A stretch of DNA of 64,000 nt from Pedobacter sp. SYSU D00535. Lineage in GTDB: Bacteria > Bacteroidota > Bacteroidia > Sphingobacteriales > Sphingobacteriaceae. Under the pieces are notes generated by a model. It was not told where the DNA came from, searched no databases, and saw only the letters and a list, made by a program, of their open reading frames with translations. Below are positions 34,608-44,085 of this stretch, one piece after another (positions within the stretch are counted from its first letter, which is position 1; every line of letters starts with the position of its first letter). The position numbers and the translations under genes were made by a program. Location: positions 1-64,000 of the forward strand of contig NZ_JAFEWD010000003.1 in NCBI RefSeq assembly GCF_017355855.1, read 5' to 3'.

Positions 34608-35669
34608 ATGAAGAACCCGTTAGAAGCAGATGATGAAATTTCTGTAAAAGAGCTAGGTCAAAAGGTAAAAAAAGGCTTACGGTTTTTATCTACTAAATGG
34701 CCAATATTGCTCCTTGCTGCTATAGTTGGATCGATCTCAGGACTTATTTATTCTAGTTACGTAAATCCGATTTACTCTGCTCAGTGCACTTTCGTCTTAG
34801 AAGAGGAAGGAAAGGGTGGGCTAGGGCAATATTCAGGCTTAGCATCGATGGTGGGAATTGATCTAGGAGGAGGAAGGAGCGGGATATTTGCCGGGGAAAA
34901 TATAATTGAATTGTATAAGTCAAGGAGAATGATTGAAAAAACTCTCCTCGCTATTGATAGCAGTCGAGGGGAGCGATTTCAATTAATAGAAAGATTTATT
35001 TCGACGGAGATGGGGGGGAAAGTAGGGTCAACCGTTTTAAAAGAGCACAATCTTAGATTCGATATTGCTCCAGAAGCTTTCACGGATAAGCACAATAGCA
35101 TCGTCAGTGAAGTAGTTAACGAAATAAGAAGGAATCATTTGATTGTAGAAAAGCCTGATAGGAAGTTGAGTATTATCAGTGTTGTAACAAAGTCACGCGA
35201 TGAACTCCTCGCCAAGTCTTTCACGGAAAATATCGTTCGTAATGTCAATAACTTCTACATAGAAACAAAAACGAAGAAGTCTTTGAATAACCTAACTTTG
35301 TTACGGAGGCAAGCAGACAGCATACGACGAGTATTAAATATGTCTATAACTGGCATTGCTGAGGCTGCTGACGTTAATCCGAACGCTAATCCTGCCTTAC
35401 GAATATTGAACGTGCCTTCGCAAAGACGGCAGATCGATGTTCAGGCTAATTCAGCTATGTATTCGGAAATTGTAAAAAACCTGGAAATAGCCAGTATGTC
35501 TTTGCGGAGAGAAACGCCCTTGATTCAGGTTATTGATGAGCCAGTTTTACCCCTGCCGTATGTCGTTTTTACGAAGCTAAAAGGAATAATAATCGGTACA
35601 GTTCTATCTTTAATCCTAACGATAGGAGTGCTGGTTTTTAGGGAAGCTTTTAATATGTTTTTTTCGTGA
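34608..35669 (+). CDS. Wzz-type polysaccharide chain-length protein
   Basis: A 353-residue inner-membrane protein with one helix near residues 31-49 (WPILLLAAIVGSISGLIYSS), a large periplasmic part with coiled-coil tendency, and a second helix near 323-345. That is the Wzz/PCP layout. The motif YVNPIYSAQCTFVLEEE after the first helix is usual for the family. There is no kinase domain, so it is not a Wzc-type protein. It lies 24 bases after the exporter gene. From here on the DNA reads more A+T-rich than upstream. Confidence 0.8.
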   Translation: MKNPLEADDEISVKELGQKVKKGLRFLSTKWPILLLAAIVGSISGLIYSSYVNPIYSAQCTFVLEEEGKGGLGQYSGLASMVGIDLGGGRSGIFAGENIIELYKSRRMIEKTLLAIDSSRGERFQLIERFISTEMGGKVGSTVLKEHNLRFDIAPEAFTDKHNSIVSEVVNEIRRNHLIVEKPDRKLSIISVVTKSRDELLAKSFTENIVRNVNNFYIETKTKKSLNNLTLLRRQADSIRRVLNMSITGIAEAADVNPNANPALRILNVPSQRRQIDVQANSAMYSEIVKNLEIASMSLRRETPLIQVIDEPVLPLPYVVFTKLKGIIIGTVLSLILTIGVLVFREAFNMFFS

Positions 35670-35679
35670 AAGTTTAGCT

Positions 35680-36099
35680 ATGACTACTAATGAACCTCGA
35701 ATTTTAGACCTTCCGAAGATTTTAGATGATAGAGGAAATTTAACATTTTTAGAGGAAGGTGTTCACATTCCCTTTAAGGTTGCAAGGACTTACTGGATCT
35801 ATGATGTGCCGGGCGGCGCGGTTAGAGGTGGTCATGCTTATCTTGAGAATCAGGAATTAATTATTGCCTTAGCGGGGAGCTTTGATGTTGTACTGGACGA
35901 TGGGACGAACAGAAAAGTGTTCTCCCTAAATAGGTCCTACTATGCACTGTATATTCCAGGAAAGATATGGAGACATATGGAAAACTTCTCCACTAACTCA
36001 CTCGCCTTTATAGCAGCGTCCACGTCGTACAACGAGGGGGATTACATACGAGATCACCAATACTTTCAAAAGGTTAAAAGTGAAGGCTTCAATTTATAA
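35680..36099 (+). CDS. FdtA/QdtA-like dTDP-sugar 3,4-ketoisomerase, first copy
   Basis: A 139-residue single-domain cupin. Enzymes of this family convert dTDP-4-keto-6-deoxyglucose to the 3-keto sugar before amination. Conserved features are DDRGNLTFLE, the YDVPGGAVRGGHAYLENQE core and GSFDVVLDDG. The core histidine pair of the family is HxH, but here the second position is tyrosine (H52, Y54). The protein is adjacent to a second copy at 36080 in which both histidines are present. Activity of this copy is therefore uncertain; it may act on another sugar or as a partner. Confidence 0.8.
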   Translation: MTTNEPRILDLPKILDDRGNLTFLEEGVHIPFKVARTYWIYDVPGGAVRGGHAYLENQELIIALAGSFDVVLDDGTNRKVFSLNRSYYALYIPGKIWRHMENFSTNSLAFIAASTSYNEGDYIRDHQYFQKVKSEGFNL

Positions 36100-36499
36100 C
36101 TGTAATGTTATCGAGCTCCCTAAAATTCATAATAGGGCGGGAAATATTACTCCGATTGCAAGTAATAAAGATATTCCATTTTCAATTCGACGAATATATT
36201 ATCTATACGACGTGCCGGGGGGAGAGACAAGGGGTGGCCACGCGCATTATGAGTTGCATCAATTGATAATAGCTGCTAGTGGAAGCTTTGATGTAGTGCT
36301 GGATGATGGCAATAATAAGAAGACTGTGACTCTCAACCGGCCTAACTACGGACTCTACGTCACCCCCGGTATTTGGCGGGACTTGATTAATTTTTCTTCT
36401 GGGGCTGTCCTGTTAGTTCTCGCATCCAATAAATATTCGGAGCAAGATTACATCCGGGATTATGCCGAATTTTTAAATTGGAGGCGAAATGCAGGCTAA
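36080..36499 (+). CDS. FdtA/QdtA-like dTDP-sugar 3,4-ketoisomerase, second copy
   Basis: A 139-residue cupin paralogous to the gene before it, with YDVPGGETRGGHAHYELHQ carrying the full histidine pair (H54, H56) and GSFDVVLDDG. It is the better candidate for an active 3,4-ketoisomerase supplying the FdtB-like aminotransferase at 38310. The start is a GTG that overlaps the end of the first copy by 20 bases. The formyltransferase gene begins 11 bases before its stop. Whether the product has galacto or gluco configuration cannot be read from the sequence. Confidence 0.85.
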   Translation: MKASIYNCNVIELPKIHNRAGNITPIASNKDIPFSIRRIYYLYDVPGGETRGGHAHYELHQLIIAASGSFDVVLDDGNNKKTVTLNRPNYGLYVTPGIWRDLINFSSGAVLLVLASNKYSEQDYIRDYAEFLNWRRNAG

Positions 36500-37337
36500 G
36501 GCAGAAAAGGTTTGTTTTGCAGGCGAAGGATGGGGAGCAAAAGCAGCACTTAAAAGTTTAACGCATTGTAATTTCAGTATCGATCTGATGTCAAATGACG
36601 ATTCCTTGAAAGAAATGGTGTCTGGGGCGCGTCACATCAGTCGTTTTGAAGACTCAGAAGCTAGGCTGGTTGTATGTGCCGGCTATAAGCCTTTGATCCC
36701 TAAAACCCTTTTATCAGCCAAGACATTTGTGAACGTGCATTATTCGTTGCTCCCTAGGTATAGAGGACTTCATTCTACTGTCTGGGCGATCCTAAACGAC
36801 GAGGACTGGTTAGGTGTGACTATTCATGAAATGAATGAAAATATGGATGACGGTCCAATCATCTATCAACATGCTGTTCAAAACAATAGAATAAGTACTG
36901 CCACGGATTTTATACAGATGTTTAATGAATGGGTGGGAGAAAATCTCGGGCTCATTCTTCAACAGTACTTGGGGCAGGAGATACTTCCTACTCCGCAAGA
37001 TAAAAAACAAGCTACCTGGGTCGGAAAACGTAGTATCGATGACTGTAAGATTGATTTTCAAAGGACAAACTATTATTTAAGGAGTTTTTTTAGAGCCTTA
37101 TCTAGTCCATATCCCGCACCATTTTTTACAACTAGGAGTAGGGAAAGGTATTCAGTGCTGAAAGTAGCCTTTCACGACCAGACTTGTGACACTCACGTCG
37201 GACGGATTTTAAATATAGACAATGATGGGGTATGGGTAAAGACTGGTGATGGATATATGATACTTAAAGAGATAGTGGACAATAATTTTCAAAGAGTTAG
37301 CTTCGATCGGTTTAAGATAGGAATGTACTTGACTTAA
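36489..37337 (+). CDS. Sugar N-formyltransferase (FdtF/QdtF-like)
   Basis: A 282-residue protein with the N10-formyl-tetrahydrofolate-dependent formyltransferase core. The triad is readable as N82 and H84 in NVHYSLLPRYRG and D120 in NENMDDGPIIYQ. The C-terminal half is similar in length to sugar formyltransferases that formylate dTDP-3-amino-3,6-dideoxyhexoses. Its place between the isomerase pair and the aminotransferase supports that role over tRNA formylation. It overlaps the second isomerase by 11 bases. The N-terminal Rossmann part (CFAGEGWGAKAAL) is shorter than in Fmt. Confidence 0.83.
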   Translation: MQAKAEKVCFAGEGWGAKAALKSLTHCNFSIDLMSNDDSLKEMVSGARHISRFEDSEARLVVCAGYKPLIPKTLLSAKTFVNVHYSLLPRYRGLHSTVWAILNDEDWLGVTIHEMNENMDDGPIIYQHAVQNNRISTATDFIQMFNEWVGENLGLILQQYLGQEILPTPQDKKQATWVGKRSIDDCKIDFQRTNYYLRSFFRALSSPYPAPFFTTRSRERYSVLKVAFHDQTCDTHVGRILNIDNDGVWVKTGDGYMILKEIVDNNFQRVSFDRFKIGMYLT

Positions 37338-37339
37338 AT

Positions 37340-38320
37340 ATGTTAGTTAAAAAATACGAAAAAGAAGATGCTATTAGCTGGAATGAGTTTGTAAAAAAGG
37401 CCAGAAATAGCACTTTTATGCTTCATAGAGACTATATTGAGTATCATTCGAATCGATTTGAAGATTACTCACTAATGATTTTCGACGACAAAGATAACCT
37501 AGTTGGATTGTTACCCGCTAATAGGTCAGTAGATAACCTCGTAATTAGTCATCAAGGTTTAACATATGGGGGACTAGTACTCAATGTAGGGACGACTCTT
37601 AAACAAGCAGCAAAAATTCTGTGCGAATTGCTAAGATTCTTACACATAAATGAAATAGAATTGCTGACCCTGAAGGTTTTACCATCCTTTTATTCAGCGT
37701 ATTCCAACGACGATCTTCTATATCTGATATTTCTTCTTCAAGGAATGAGGTATAGATTAGACACAGCGATTGCTGTGGATACGAGTTTGGAGCTCCCTTG
37801 TCAGGAAAGAAGAATTAGGGCGATTAAAAAGGCAAGAAAGCTGGGTGTAGAGATAGTCGAGGAGGAATCGTTTGCAGGCTTTTGGAATGACATTCTGATA
37901 CCTAACCTGAGAAGCCGTTTTGGAGTGACACCTGTTCACTCTCTACGAGAAATTGAGTATTTAGCGAGCCGATTCCCAGCGAATATAAGGCAGTTTAGTG
38001 CCTATTTAGATGGAAGGATTTGTGCGGGTACAACAATTTATGATACTGGAAGGGTTGCACATGCCCAGTACATCTCGGCTGATAGTAGAGGTAAAGATTC
38101 AGGAGCCATTGATTTACTATTTCAGTCATTAATATTTGACAAATTCTCGTCTCATACAGTATTTGATTTTGGAATTTGTAACGAGGAGGAGGGTAAAAAG
38201 ATTAATACAGGCTTGTTAGAATGGAAGGAAGGCTTTGGAGGAAGAACGTACTTACATGAGTTTTATAAAATCGAAACAAAGAGTTACTCAGTTTTAGAGG
38301 AGAAATTCAATGGAAATTAA
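37340..38320 (+). CDS. FemAB-like/GNAT acyltransferase
   Basis: A 326-residue protein with the double-GNAT (FemAB-type) layout. The second half has [19 protein letters not shown] and [29 protein letters not shown], a typical acyl-CoA or aminoacyl binding segment. Proteins of this type often sit in Bacteroidota surface-glycan loci beside FdtA and FdtB homologues and are thought to acylate an amino sugar. It lies between the formyltransferase (two-base gap) and the aminotransferase (11-base overlap). The donor is unknown. Confidence 0.7.
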   Translation: MLVKKYEKEDAISWNEFVKKARNSTFMLHRDYIEYHSNRFEDYSLMIFDDKDNLVGLLPANRSVDNLVISHQGLTYGGLVLNVGTTLKQAAKILCELLRFLHINEIELLTLKVLPSFYSAYSNDDLLYLIFLLQGMRYRLDTAIAVDTSLELPCQERRIRAIKKARKLGVEIVEEESFAGFWNDILIPNLRSRFGVTPVHSLREIEYLASRFPANIRQFSAYLDGRICAGTTIYDTGRVAHAQYISADSRGKDSGAIDLLFQSLIFDKFSSHTVFDFGICNEEEGKKINTGLLEWKEGFGGRTYLHEFYKIETKSYSVLEEKFNGN

Positions 38321-39410
38321 GTTTTTGGATTTATTGCAAATAAATCACCAGTACCGGAAAGAACTAAAGGAAGCGTTTGAGCGCGTTTTAGATTCAGGTT
38401 GGTTTATTTTAGGAAAAGAGGTTAGAGAGTTTGAGAAACAATTTGCGAGATATTGTGGAAGCCGACATTGCGTTGGTGTTGCTAATGGATTAGACGCGCT
38501 CATCTTAATTATTAGGGCATATAAAGAATTAGGTGTGTTTAAAGACGGGGATGAAATAATCGTGCCTTCCAATACATTCATCGCAACTATTTTAGCAATT
38601 TCAGCCAACAATCTCCAACCTGTCTTCGTTGAACCTGAAATCAATTCGTTCAACATCGATCCCAGCAAGATTGAACAAAAGATTTCTAGGAAAACCAAAG
38701 CAATCTTAGCCGTGCATTTATACGGTCAACTCGCCCCAATGCCCGAGCTGGTAGCAATTGGACGAAAATATAATCTTAAAGTGATTGAAGACGCAGCCCA
38801 GGCTCATGGGGCGGAGTTGAATGGTAGGAAGGCGGGAAATTGGGGTGATGCAGCCGGCTTCAGTTTTTATCCAGGAAAAAACCTTGGCGCGTTAGGTGAT
38901 GCAGGAGGAGTTACAACGAGCTCAGAGGAGCTTGCAGAAATTATTAGGAGCCTAGGAAACTATGGATCATTTCATAAGTACGAGAATTTGTACAAGGGCG
39001 TTAATAGCAGACTGGATGAGGTGCAGGCTGCTATATTAAACGTAAAACTAGCGTATTTAGATCGGGAAATTGAGGCACGAAGAGCTATTGCTAGTAGGTA
39101 TCTCACTGAAATTAGGAATAAAAATATTGCATTGCCCGAGGTGAAGGTTCGTGAAGCACATGTCTGGCACCTTTTCGTAGTGCGCGTTAAGAATAGAGGC
39201 TCTTTTCAAGCCTATCTGGAGAACAAGGGAATTCAAACGGTAAACCACTACCCTATCCCCCCCCATCATCAACAAGCATATAAGGAGTTGAGCAATCAAA
39301 GCTTCCCTATTTCAGAGTTGTTGCATAAGGAGGTGGTCAGTTTACCGATATATCCTACGCTAAAAGAGACAGAGATTGACTACTTACTAGAGGTGATCAA
39401 TGCCTTTTGA
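38310..39410 (+). CDS. DegT/DnrJ/EryC1 sugar aminotransferase (FdtB/QdtB-like)
   Basis: A 366-residue PLP-dependent aminotransferase. It starts [15 protein letters not shown], and the PLP-binding parts are [21 protein letters not shown] (D161) and the Schiff-base lysine K190 in [15 protein letters not shown]. This matches enzymes that aminate C-3 of dTDP-3-keto-6-deoxyhexoses. The two FdtA-like isomerases upstream would provide the substrate. It overlaps the acyltransferase upstream by 11 bases and the flippase downstream by 11, so it is tightly coupled in the operon. Confidence 0.9.
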   Translation: MEIKFLDLLQINHQYRKELKEAFERVLDSGWFILGKEVREFEKQFARYCGSRHCVGVANGLDALILIIRAYKELGVFKDGDEIIVPSNTFIATILAISANNLQPVFVEPEINSFNIDPSKIEQKISRKTKAILAVHLYGQLAPMPELVAIGRKYNLKVIEDAAQAHGAELNGRKAGNWGDAAGFSFYPGKNLGALGDAGGVTTSSEELAEIIRSLGNYGSFHKYENLYKGVNSRLDEVQAAILNVKLAYLDREIEARRAIASRYLTEIRNKNIALPEVKVREAHVWHLFVVRVKNRGSFQAYLENKGIQTVNHYPIPPHHQQAYKELSNQSFPISELLHKEVVSLPIYPTLKETEIDYLLEVINAF

Positions 39411-40701
39411 AATGGTTTCATTTTCAAGGCTCAGAAGATTTGGGAAGAGTGCTTTTTTGAAGACCTCCTTTTATTCAGGGTTAGTCACATTAATAAAAGT
39501 TTTAACAGCTCTCGTAACGAGCAAGGTGATAGCCGTCCATCTTGGGCCCAGTGGACTCGGAATGCTTGGGCAACTAAGCAATTTTATCGCGGTTATTCTT
39601 CCCGTCTGTTGTCTAGGCTTTAACAGTGGCATAGTCAAATTTGTCGCGGAACTGCGTTATGAGAATAATTACGCGCTGCAAAACTTGTTATCAAATGCTT
39701 TTAAGTTGACCGTTCTTGCCAGCGTATTAATTGGAATTCTGGTAGTTTTTTTTTCAACTAGACTAAGTAGACTGCTTCTTGGTAATAGTAATTATTTCTA
39801 TATTTTCGTGGTTGGAGGAACGACATTCCTACTCTACGCGGTCAATAACTTCTACCTCTCAGTTTTAAACGGATTAAAAGAGTTTAAAACTTATAATGCT
39901 ATCAGTATGGCCGCAACTATGATAGGATTTGTACTTACTGTCGTCTTGTCTCTGATTTATTCTGTAGAAGGTGCATTGTGTGCTTTGCTACTGGCCCCTT
40001 CACTTACATTCTTTTTAACTCATTATCAGGTTAACCGTTTGCCACTATTGAAAAGTACTTCTATCCGAAAAATATTTAAGGTTGACTGGGCAAGTATTAA
40101 GCCGCTTTACAATTTCACGTTCATGGCCTTAGTATCGGCAGGGTGCCTTCCTGTAGCTCAAATTTTCATCAGATATTTGTTAAGCCAAGAGGTTTCTTTT
40201 GCCGCCGCCGGTATTTGGGAGGGGATAAACAGAATTTCTAATAATTATCTATTAGTGGTTACCACGGCCCTGAGCACGTATTACTTACCCAGACTGTCAG
40301 AACTAAGCAGCGAAAGTGAGCTGAAATCTGAAATACGCATGGTCTATAAAATTACAATTCCGGTTTTATTTTTGATTTCGGGCATTATCTACCTAGCGAG
40401 AGATCTCATTGTTAATCTGCTGTTTTCTACGGACTTTATGCCAATGACCGACCTCTTTTTCTTTCAGTTACTTGGAGATTTACTCAAAGTAGCCTCCTGG
40501 ATTTTAGCATTTCAAATGGTCGCCCGTGTGCAGACGAGGCTATATGTCGTTAGCGAATTAATCTTTTCATTAAGTCTAGTAGGCTTAAGCGCCATCTTTA
40601 TTAATTGGTACGGTTTGAACGGCGCCGTCATTGCTTTCTGTGCTAATTATTTCCTTTATTTTCTGTTGATGGTATATGTTTTTCGGAGGAGCTTATTTTG
40701 A
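39400..40701 (+). CDS. O-antigen flippase (WzxE-like)
   Basis: A 433-residue protein with about 12 membrane helices and the Wzx-type N-terminus ([20 protein letters not shown], then [15 protein letters not shown]). Enzymes of this group flip undecaprenyl-linked repeat units outward across the inner membrane. It differs clearly from the two MGII-type flippases at 142 and 55998, so three flippases lie in the window. It overlaps the aminotransferase by 11 bases and the next gene by four. Confidence 0.85.
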   Translation: MPFEMVSFSRLRRFGKSAFLKTSFYSGLVTLIKVLTALVTSKVIAVHLGPSGLGMLGQLSNFIAVILPVCCLGFNSGIVKFVAELRYENNYALQNLLSNAFKLTVLASVLIGILVVFFSTRLSRLLLGNSNYFYIFVVGGTTFLLYAVNNFYLSVLNGLKEFKTYNAISMAATMIGFVLTVVLSLIYSVEGALCALLLAPSLTFFLTHYQVNRLPLLKSTSIRKIFKVDWASIKPLYNFTFMALVSAGCLPVAQIFIRYLLSQEVSFAAAGIWEGINRISNNYLLVVTTALSTYYLPRLSELSSESELKSEIRMVYKITIPVLFLISGIIYLARDLIVNLLFSTDFMPMTDLFFFQLLGDLLKVASWILAFQMVARVQTRLYVVSELIFSLSLVGLSAIFINWYGLNGAVIAFCANYFLYFLLMVYVFRRSLF

Positions 40702-42215
40702 AGATAACCAGCGCTTTTTTAACACGAGAATATAATAGCTTTAAGGAAAGAGCTCTTACGCTAGCAGAAAAGTCAGATTTTGATAAGTCTTTCAAGCTTT
40801 TGAGATATTGCTTAACGATCGCATATGAATATCCTTTCCTTCCTAAGTTCTATGATGAGGAGATTGAAGCCGCTTTAACGAAAGTAGCTATGCAAATCGA
40901 CAAGGGTAGTACGGCTACTAATCCTCCACGTTCCAATCGGGTTGTCTTTTGGGATTCGCATTTTCTAGACAATAGTGGTTTAACTTTGCAGTATGTGAGG
41001 GCTTTGTTGAAAAACGGCTTTGAAGTTTTATTCATTATAACAAGTGAAAAAATGATAATGAGAGGACTGAATCTGTACGAGGAGTTAAGCAGCAACAGTA
41101 ATGTGACCATTTGTGTTTTGCCCGACTCTATTGACTCAACAGAGAGAATCAGGTTTGCGCTTTATAAGATACGCGAATTCGGTCCTTCAAAAGGATTTTT
41201 ACATTTTACTCCTTGGGAGATTGAAGGGTTTTGTGTGTTTTCTACCCTGGATGAAGTAACGCGCTACTTCATTAATCTTACGGATCATGCTTTTTGGCTG
41301 GGCAGGAAGTGTTCGGATTATTTTTTTGAGTTCCGGAACTATGGTTTTTATATTTCGAAAGTTCTCCGGGATATACCCGAGGAGAAATTAATACTTCTGC
41401 CTTTCTATCCAGTTTTCACAAAGTCAAACTCAAGCTTTCAAGGTTTTCCTTTTGAGACTGCCGATAAAATTATCGGGTTTGGAGGAGGATCATTGTACAA
41501 AATTTATGGAGACCCAGATAATACTTATCTGAACGCAATTAAGCATGTTTTGGAAAGAAATAAAGATTTCGTTTTCCTATTTGTAGCCGGCGGTGATGAG
41601 CGTTATTTGTTGAAATTTATTAAGGAGAATGGTCTGCAGAAACAATTTTTTTATTTGCGGAGACGAAAAGATATATCCGCTATTTTTGATAACGTTCATT
41701 TTTACGTAGACACGTATCCGATGTTAGGAGGACTGATGGTTCATTATGCAGTGTCGAAAGGGGTCCCGTTAGTAGGTCTGATGAAGCCGACACTTACCTG
41801 GAACTCGCTAAGTAGCTTTTTGAATACAAACATAGTTCAATCAAAGGCCTCTTCACAGGAATTCGAAGCTGGCATTGAAGAACTGGTCCACCTTTCAAGG
41901 CAGAAGGGGATGAACAATAGGATTGAGGCGTATAAAAATTTGATCGATACGGAGCAAAGTTTTAATCTAAGATTTCAGTTGATACTGAACGAAGATATGA
42001 AAAACAACCATCACGAAATAATGGGTGAATTTATGGATAAAGACGAGTTTTTATCTTACTATCTTACCCTAGAGAATGACTACATGAAAAAGTTTTACTC
42101 TTCAAAGCTATCGTTGCTGGGCCAGGATGCTTTGTTGGGATCCTTGGAAGATGGCTTACGTACGGTTGCTGGCGTGGTTGTAAACTATTTATATAAAAAA
42201 GCGCAATTCCTATGA
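40698..42215 (+). CDS. Glycosyltransferase-like protein (GT-B fold)
   Basis: A 505-residue cytoplasmic protein without membrane helices. The N-terminal 80 residues are helical, and the rest resembles a GT-B fold: RVVFWDSHFLDNSGLTLQYVRALL near residues 80-105, KIIGFGGGSLYKIYGDPDNTYL near 255-276, and YVDTYPMLGGLMVHYAVSKGVP near 337-358. The last is like the donor-binding part of GT4/GT41 proteins. The start is a TTG overlapping the flippase stop by four bases. I do not know its donor or acceptor. Confidence 0.6.
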   Translation: MKITSAFLTREYNSFKERALTLAEKSDFDKSFKLLRYCLTIAYEYPFLPKFYDEEIEAALTKVAMQIDKGSTATNPPRSNRVVFWDSHFLDNSGLTLQYVRALLKNGFEVLFIITSEKMIMRGLNLYEELSSNSNVTICVLPDSIDSTERIRFALYKIREFGPSKGFLHFTPWEIEGFCVFSTLDEVTRYFINLTDHAFWLGRKCSDYFFEFRNYGFYISKVLRDIPEEKLILLPFYPVFTKSNSSFQGFPFETADKIIGFGGGSLYKIYGDPDNTYLNAIKHVLERNKDFVFLFVAGGDERYLLKFIKENGLQKQFFYLRRRKDISAIFDNVHFYVDTYPMLGGLMVHYAVSKGVPLVGLMKPTLTWNSLSSFLNTNIVQSKASSQEFEAGIEELVHLSRQKGMNNRIEAYKNLIDTEQSFNLRFQLILNEDMKNNHHEIMGEFMDKDEFLSYYLTLENDYMKKFYSSKLSLLGQDALLGSLEDGLRTVAGVVVNYLYKKAQFL

Positions 42216-42838
42216 AAAGGTCGCTAATGAGGCTACTAACTAGCCTCGTATCCCGAGTAGTTGGAGTTAGAGCCTTTCATGCCTGGTCCTTTTTACTCAG
42301 TGAAATCTATACTCAGGCAGTTATCGGTAAGATAGCACGAGCTGGAGATAATATAAAGTTTAAATATCCTTCGCAAGTTAAAGGTTTAGGATTTATTGAA
42401 ATAGGCGATAATTTCTCGGCATTAGAACGCCTGCGGTTAGATGCCGTAAGTAGCTACAATGAGAGTTCGTATTACCCTCGTATTATCATAGGTAACAATG
42501 TTTCTTTCAATCAAGATTGTCATGTCGCCTGCATCAGTCGAATCGTCATTGGTGACAATGTTCTCGTAGGCAGCAAAGTCTTCATCTCTGATCATTACCA
42601 TGGAGACCCCAAAGAGTTTAGTTTAGTGCCTCCTGCGCTGAGAAAGCTGTATTCAAAAGGTGACATTGAGATAGGATGTAATGTATGGATAGGTGAGGGA
42701 GTAGCTATTTTATCAGGAGTTAAGATCGGCGAAAACGTAATAATTGGGGCTAATTCAGTTGTAACAAGAGATCTTCCTTCCAATTGTGTAGTGGCCGGGG
42801 CTCCAGCGAAGATTTTATATACCTTAGCAGAAGAATGA
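42212..42838 (+). CDS. Hexapeptide-repeat sugar O-acyltransferase
   Basis: A 208-residue protein with left-handed beta-helix repeats: IIIGNNVSFNQDCHVACI, IVIGDNVLVGSKVFI, IEIGCNVWIGEGVAIL, VKIGENVIIGANSVV. SDHYHGD near residue 127 provides the usual active-site histidine. It resembles WbbJ/LacA acetyltransferases, which transfer acetyl from acetyl-CoA to a sugar hydroxyl. It starts with an ATGA overlap with the gene before and ends with an ATGA overlap with the gene after. The acetylated sugar is not known. Confidence 0.85.
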   Translation: MKRSLMRLLTSLVSRVVGVRAFHAWSFLLSEIYTQAVIGKIARAGDNIKFKYPSQVKGLGFIEIGDNFSALERLRLDAVSSYNESSYYPRIIIGNNVSFNQDCHVACISRIVIGDNVLVGSKVFISDHYHGDPKEFSLVPPALRKLYSKGDIEIGCNVWIGEGVAILSGVKIGENVIIGANSVVTRDLPSNCVVAGAPAKILYTLAEE

Positions 42839-44085
42839 AAAAGGTTATTTTTACAATAGTAGCGAAGAACTATTTGGGACTAGCCAAGGTTCTTGCTGAC
42901 TCGGTTCGTGCTCATAATGAAAAGGTAGCCTTTTATGCATTTGTCGTGGACGGAATTGGGAACATAAATGAAGACGAGCTTAGCTTCCCTATTATTCAAG
43001 TAAAAGGCAATTTGATTAAGGAGGAGTCTTCCTTTTTGGAAATGGCATTCAAATATAACGTTACCGAATTTTGTACGTCTGTAAAGTCTTTCGCGTTTAC
43101 TTATTTATTTGAATCTGGTTTTACTCATGCAATTTACTTCGACCCCGACGTCCTTGTCACCCATAGTCTAGATACAGTTTGGGATAGATTAGAGTCAGAA
43201 TTTATAGTACTTACCCCGCATGTTTGCACTATCCAAGAAAATTTTACGGGCATCATCCCGGATACTGCGTTTTTAAACTTCGGCGTCTATAACCTCGGGT
43301 TTATTGCTCTAAAGAAAACTTCTGAATCTATCACCTTTCTGGCTTGGTGGGGGACTAGATTAAAAACGTACGCCTTTAACCAGACAGCTGCAGGCCTCTT
43401 TACAGACCAAATATGGTTAAACTTTATCCACTGCTTTTTCAAAGAAGGGATAGGCGTCTCTCATGATCTAGGATTAAATTTAGGTCCTTGGAACCTACAC
43501 GAGCGAAAGGTAGTTTTTCGTGATAGCAAATTTTTTGTCAATAATCGTATTACCGATGGCGACGAGTATCCTTTAGTTTTTACCCACTTTTCTGGTTTTG
43601 ACTATCTTAATCTCGGCCTAGCTAAAAATTCTTTTAAAGGAATTGAAATCGATGGTTACCCTGATATCGAACCTTTAGTGAATTTATACGCTGAGCGACT
43701 GCAAGCCAATCATTTTTCTGATTTTTTCAAATTGGGCTACCAGTATTCCTGTTTCGATAACGGTATCCCTATTAATGCACTGTACCGACGCCTTTATAAA
43801 GAAGCTCTCGCTACCCCACACTTAACGCTGCACGAATCTCCTTTTGCCTGCGGGAAGAGGTCCTTCTACGCTCTTTTATGCAAAAGCGGGCTTATAGTAA
43901 GGAATCGGGCTTTAGATGCTATCAATAGGGGCAACGAGAAAAGAATAGGGTCTAAGATAGTATTAATAGAAAAAGTTCTTGTCGTCCTAAAAGCTTTGCT
44001 AGGTGCCCAACGTTTTATACTATTATTCAGATATTTGGTAAATAATCTAAAATATGAAACTTTGATTTTCATGCTTAAGAAATGA
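42835..44085 (+). CDS. Glycosyltransferase-like protein (GT8-like GT-A)
   Basis: A protein of about 416 residues starting MKKVIFTIVAKNYLGLAKVLADSV, with a metal-binding DxD in AIYFDPDVLVTHSLD and FLNFGVYNLGFIAL, FTDQIWLN and HDLGLNLGPWNLHER further on. These are GT8-like features, typical of transferases seen in surface-glycan clusters. I chose the ATG at 42835 (ATGA overlap with the acyltransferase stop) instead of the frame's opening at 42784, which would overlap the neighbour by 55 bases. The specificity is not known. Confidence 0.72.
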   Translation: MKKVIFTIVAKNYLGLAKVLADSVRAHNEKVAFYAFVVDGIGNINEDELSFPIIQVKGNLIKEESSFLEMAFKYNVTEFCTSVKSFAFTYLFESGFTHAIYFDPDVLVTHSLDTVWDRLESEFIVLTPHVCTIQENFTGIIPDTAFLNFGVYNLGFIALKKTSESITFLAWWGTRLKTYAFNQTAAGLFTDQIWLNFIHCFFKEGIGVSHDLGLNLGPWNLHERKVVFRDSKFFVNNRITDGDEYPLVFTHFSGFDYLNLGLAKNSFKGIEIDGYPDIEPLVNLYAERLQANHFSDFFKLGYQYSCFDNGIPINALYRRLYKEALATPHLTLHESPFACGKRSFYALLCKSGLIVRNRALDAINRGNEKRIGSKIVLIEKVLVVLKALLGAQRFILLFRYLVNNLKYETLIFMLKK

